From assembly GCA_932294295.1 (NCBI GenBank), contig OW028573.1, forward strand, positions 17,628,155-17,692,154: a stretch of 64,000 nucleotides of DNA, given 5' to 3'. Made by a program: the position numbers and the translations under genes. The DNA comes from Alitta virens. Taxonomy: Eukaryota > Annelida > Polychaeta > Phyllodocida > Nereididae. Below, piece by piece: positions 62,463-64,000 of this stretch (the first letter of the stretch is position 1; each line of letters starts with the position of its first letter). The notes under the pieces were generated by a model. That model made no database searches. It was not told the origin of the DNA and saw only the letters and a program-made list of their open reading frames with translations.

Positions 62463-62545
62463 AGCAAGTAAAAGATCCACCAATGCAGCAAATGTGTTAA
62501 AAGGTATGGGATTCAAGCTTCACCAAGTCCTCATTACGTCTGCCT
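62463..62545 (+). mobile_element. SINE 3' fragment (family 1)
   Basis: AAGTAAAAGATCCACCAATG and the terminal CTCATTACGTCTGCC match the order seen in the copy at 44553-44750. The tRNA-like head is missing or beyond recognition. Confidence 0.45.
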
Positions 62546-64000
62546 TTGGATGTTGGTCATATTGGCTGACTTACTACAGTGACTTAGCCTCAAGACAAGC
62601 AGCGTTCAGATAACACAACTGATCATGCAACCGCCTTAGTCAGAGACTATAGCTCCAGACATATAAGGAAGTCCAAGGCACCCTGACGTGAATGTGATGA
62701 CAAGCTGAAACGTTTTCACAGGTGACTGGTCCGCATCTATCAACGGATGCTGCAGAAGCAGGAGGTTGCCCGGGGCAAAGGCAAACAGCTTTGTTGTGAC
62801 TTGGGTGCATATGTGATGACTGACTTGTCACTGACCAGTCACTGACCAGCGTCCAGTTACTGTCACCTGTCGGGACTTTGAAGTCGCGCGTCCAGCGTGT
62901 GCCTTGAAGTCAACGTCACAATGCAACGTCTTCCATCAGTAAACAATCAGACAGAGAGATAACGTCATCATCCTTGTCATCAGCCTTTGATCTGTTTGTC
63001 CTATTATCTGCTCCGCCGTGCGTGGAAAATAGGATGTCTTAATTATGTCAGTCCTTCATTAGTAGCAGCAGCAATGCAGTTGTGTAGTGCATGGGATGTA
63101 AAGGAAATCAGGCAATTTCCATGATACTTCCTTTAACGTTGAGTAATAATGGCTAAATTATTGAAGCATCACTTTCATATTTAATAAACAGAGCAACAAG
63201 AGCACTTGAGAAAGTTCAAAGGATGTCAAGTGGGTCTAATTAACACAGATGCTGCTGATTATCCCTGAAAGAGAAGTCCAATTACACGGTTCCCCTAGAG
63301 ATGGTATCATGGACATCTCCAGGTGAGCTGACCTTTTTGTTCAATTGTCCTTTAGCCCGATTGACCACAGTGGTCAAAAGAATCACAGCTGCATACCATG
63401 GCAAAAAGGGGTATGGCTTCAGTAGCTATCAAAGTGGGTTAAACCCAGCAGCAACAACAGTCACAACAGTAGGTAGGGTAGCCTCAACATCTGAAGCACC
63501 AAGTGAGAGTAAAATGGGGCAACTAGGGTAGCTAGAGTTTTGGGGTTAAGGGCATGATCACAGCTATGGCTGGGAGGTAGAAACTGGACGAAATGGCGTG
63601 GAAGACGAGAGTGAAGATGAAAGCTAGAGGGGGGATGCCCCAGTAGCCCCGGAGTGTCAGGTCATCATGGGCCTGAAGAGCGTGACGACCTCTGCTTTTA
63701 AGCCTTCTGATGAGAAGCACTTAATCACTTGCCTATTGGCTTTGTCGGACATGCTCCGAGTGTTTAACTGTCTCTCGCTTAGAGAGGATCAGATCCTGGC
63801 TGCCCTGGAGCCACCCAGATGCAAGGGGACACCCCTGGTCCAACCCTTTGATTCCTCTTTGTCAAAATATCACACTTTGTGGATATCAAACTCATCCGAC
63901 TAAAGACTTGTTGAGTTTTTTTTGTGCAAGGGTTTGTTTGGCAATGCTAAAGCACAGGCATTAGGCCAGCATATGGTGGGGCTTATGCTGCCCCAGCACA
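62546..64000. other. Gene-free right end
   Basis: No exon is recognised. Balanced patches lie at about 62640-63010 and 63280-63900. TCF/LEF-type motifs are at 62984-62991 and 63845-63852. A moderately long + frame at 63667-63903 matches nothing I know and is not called. Confidence 0.4.

Noticed and set aside
63667..63903. 78-codon + frame near the right edge
   Set aside because: It looks mildly protein-like but matches no known domain and has no splice signals I can support.

Overview
This is animal (eukaryotic) DNA. Evidence: a two-exon bHLH gene with a spliced intron, a nuclear tRNA gene with a Pol III terminator, tRNA-derived SINEs, long microsatellites, and a tyrosine-recombinase retrotransposon of the Ngaro type. 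The compact Ptf1a protein (210 aa by my reading), the Ngaro-type element and the many GATA arrays suggest a marine invertebrate, such as a lancelet, acorn worm or another bilaterian. The species cannot be fixed from the sequence alone.

Layout. 1-4303: gene-free DNA with a 53-bp tandem repeat, GATA and GAAA arrays and a 20-nt G tract. 4304-8624: a complete-looking Ngaro-type retrotransposon on the + strand. It carries split direct repeats (A1, ORFs, B1, A2, B2), a Gag-like protein with a CCCH finger, RT-RNase H, and a tyrosine recombinase. Gag and RT overlap in different frames. A textbook -1 frameshift signal (A AAA AAC followed by a nested stem) sits exactly where the frames must join, and RT and recombinase are linked by TAATG. 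10977-11048: tRNA-Glu(CTC), minus strand. 11-29 kb: gene-free, with tandem repeats, a 96-bp palindrome, a SINE, CpG-rich patches and CTCF-like motifs.

29773-33751 (minus): Ptf1a, a pancreas/neural bHLH factor. Exon 1 holds the bHLH domain. Exon 2 holds the two tryptophan motifs that bind RBP-J in vertebrates. Donor, acceptor and phase agree. A CCAAT/TATA-like core promoter lies upstream. From 34 to 64 kb I find no other protein-coding gene. That stretch has SINE copies, microsatellites and many balanced-composition patches with TCF/LEF, SOX, E-box/RBP-J-like and bZIP-like motifs, as expected of the regulatory surroundings of a developmental gene.

The most interesting observations are the frameshift signal in the Ngaro element, a 10-bp motif (ACCATCCGCA) found six times in the window, a SINE family recognisable from several copies in this window, and paired TCF/LEF and PTF1-like sites upstream of Ptf1a.
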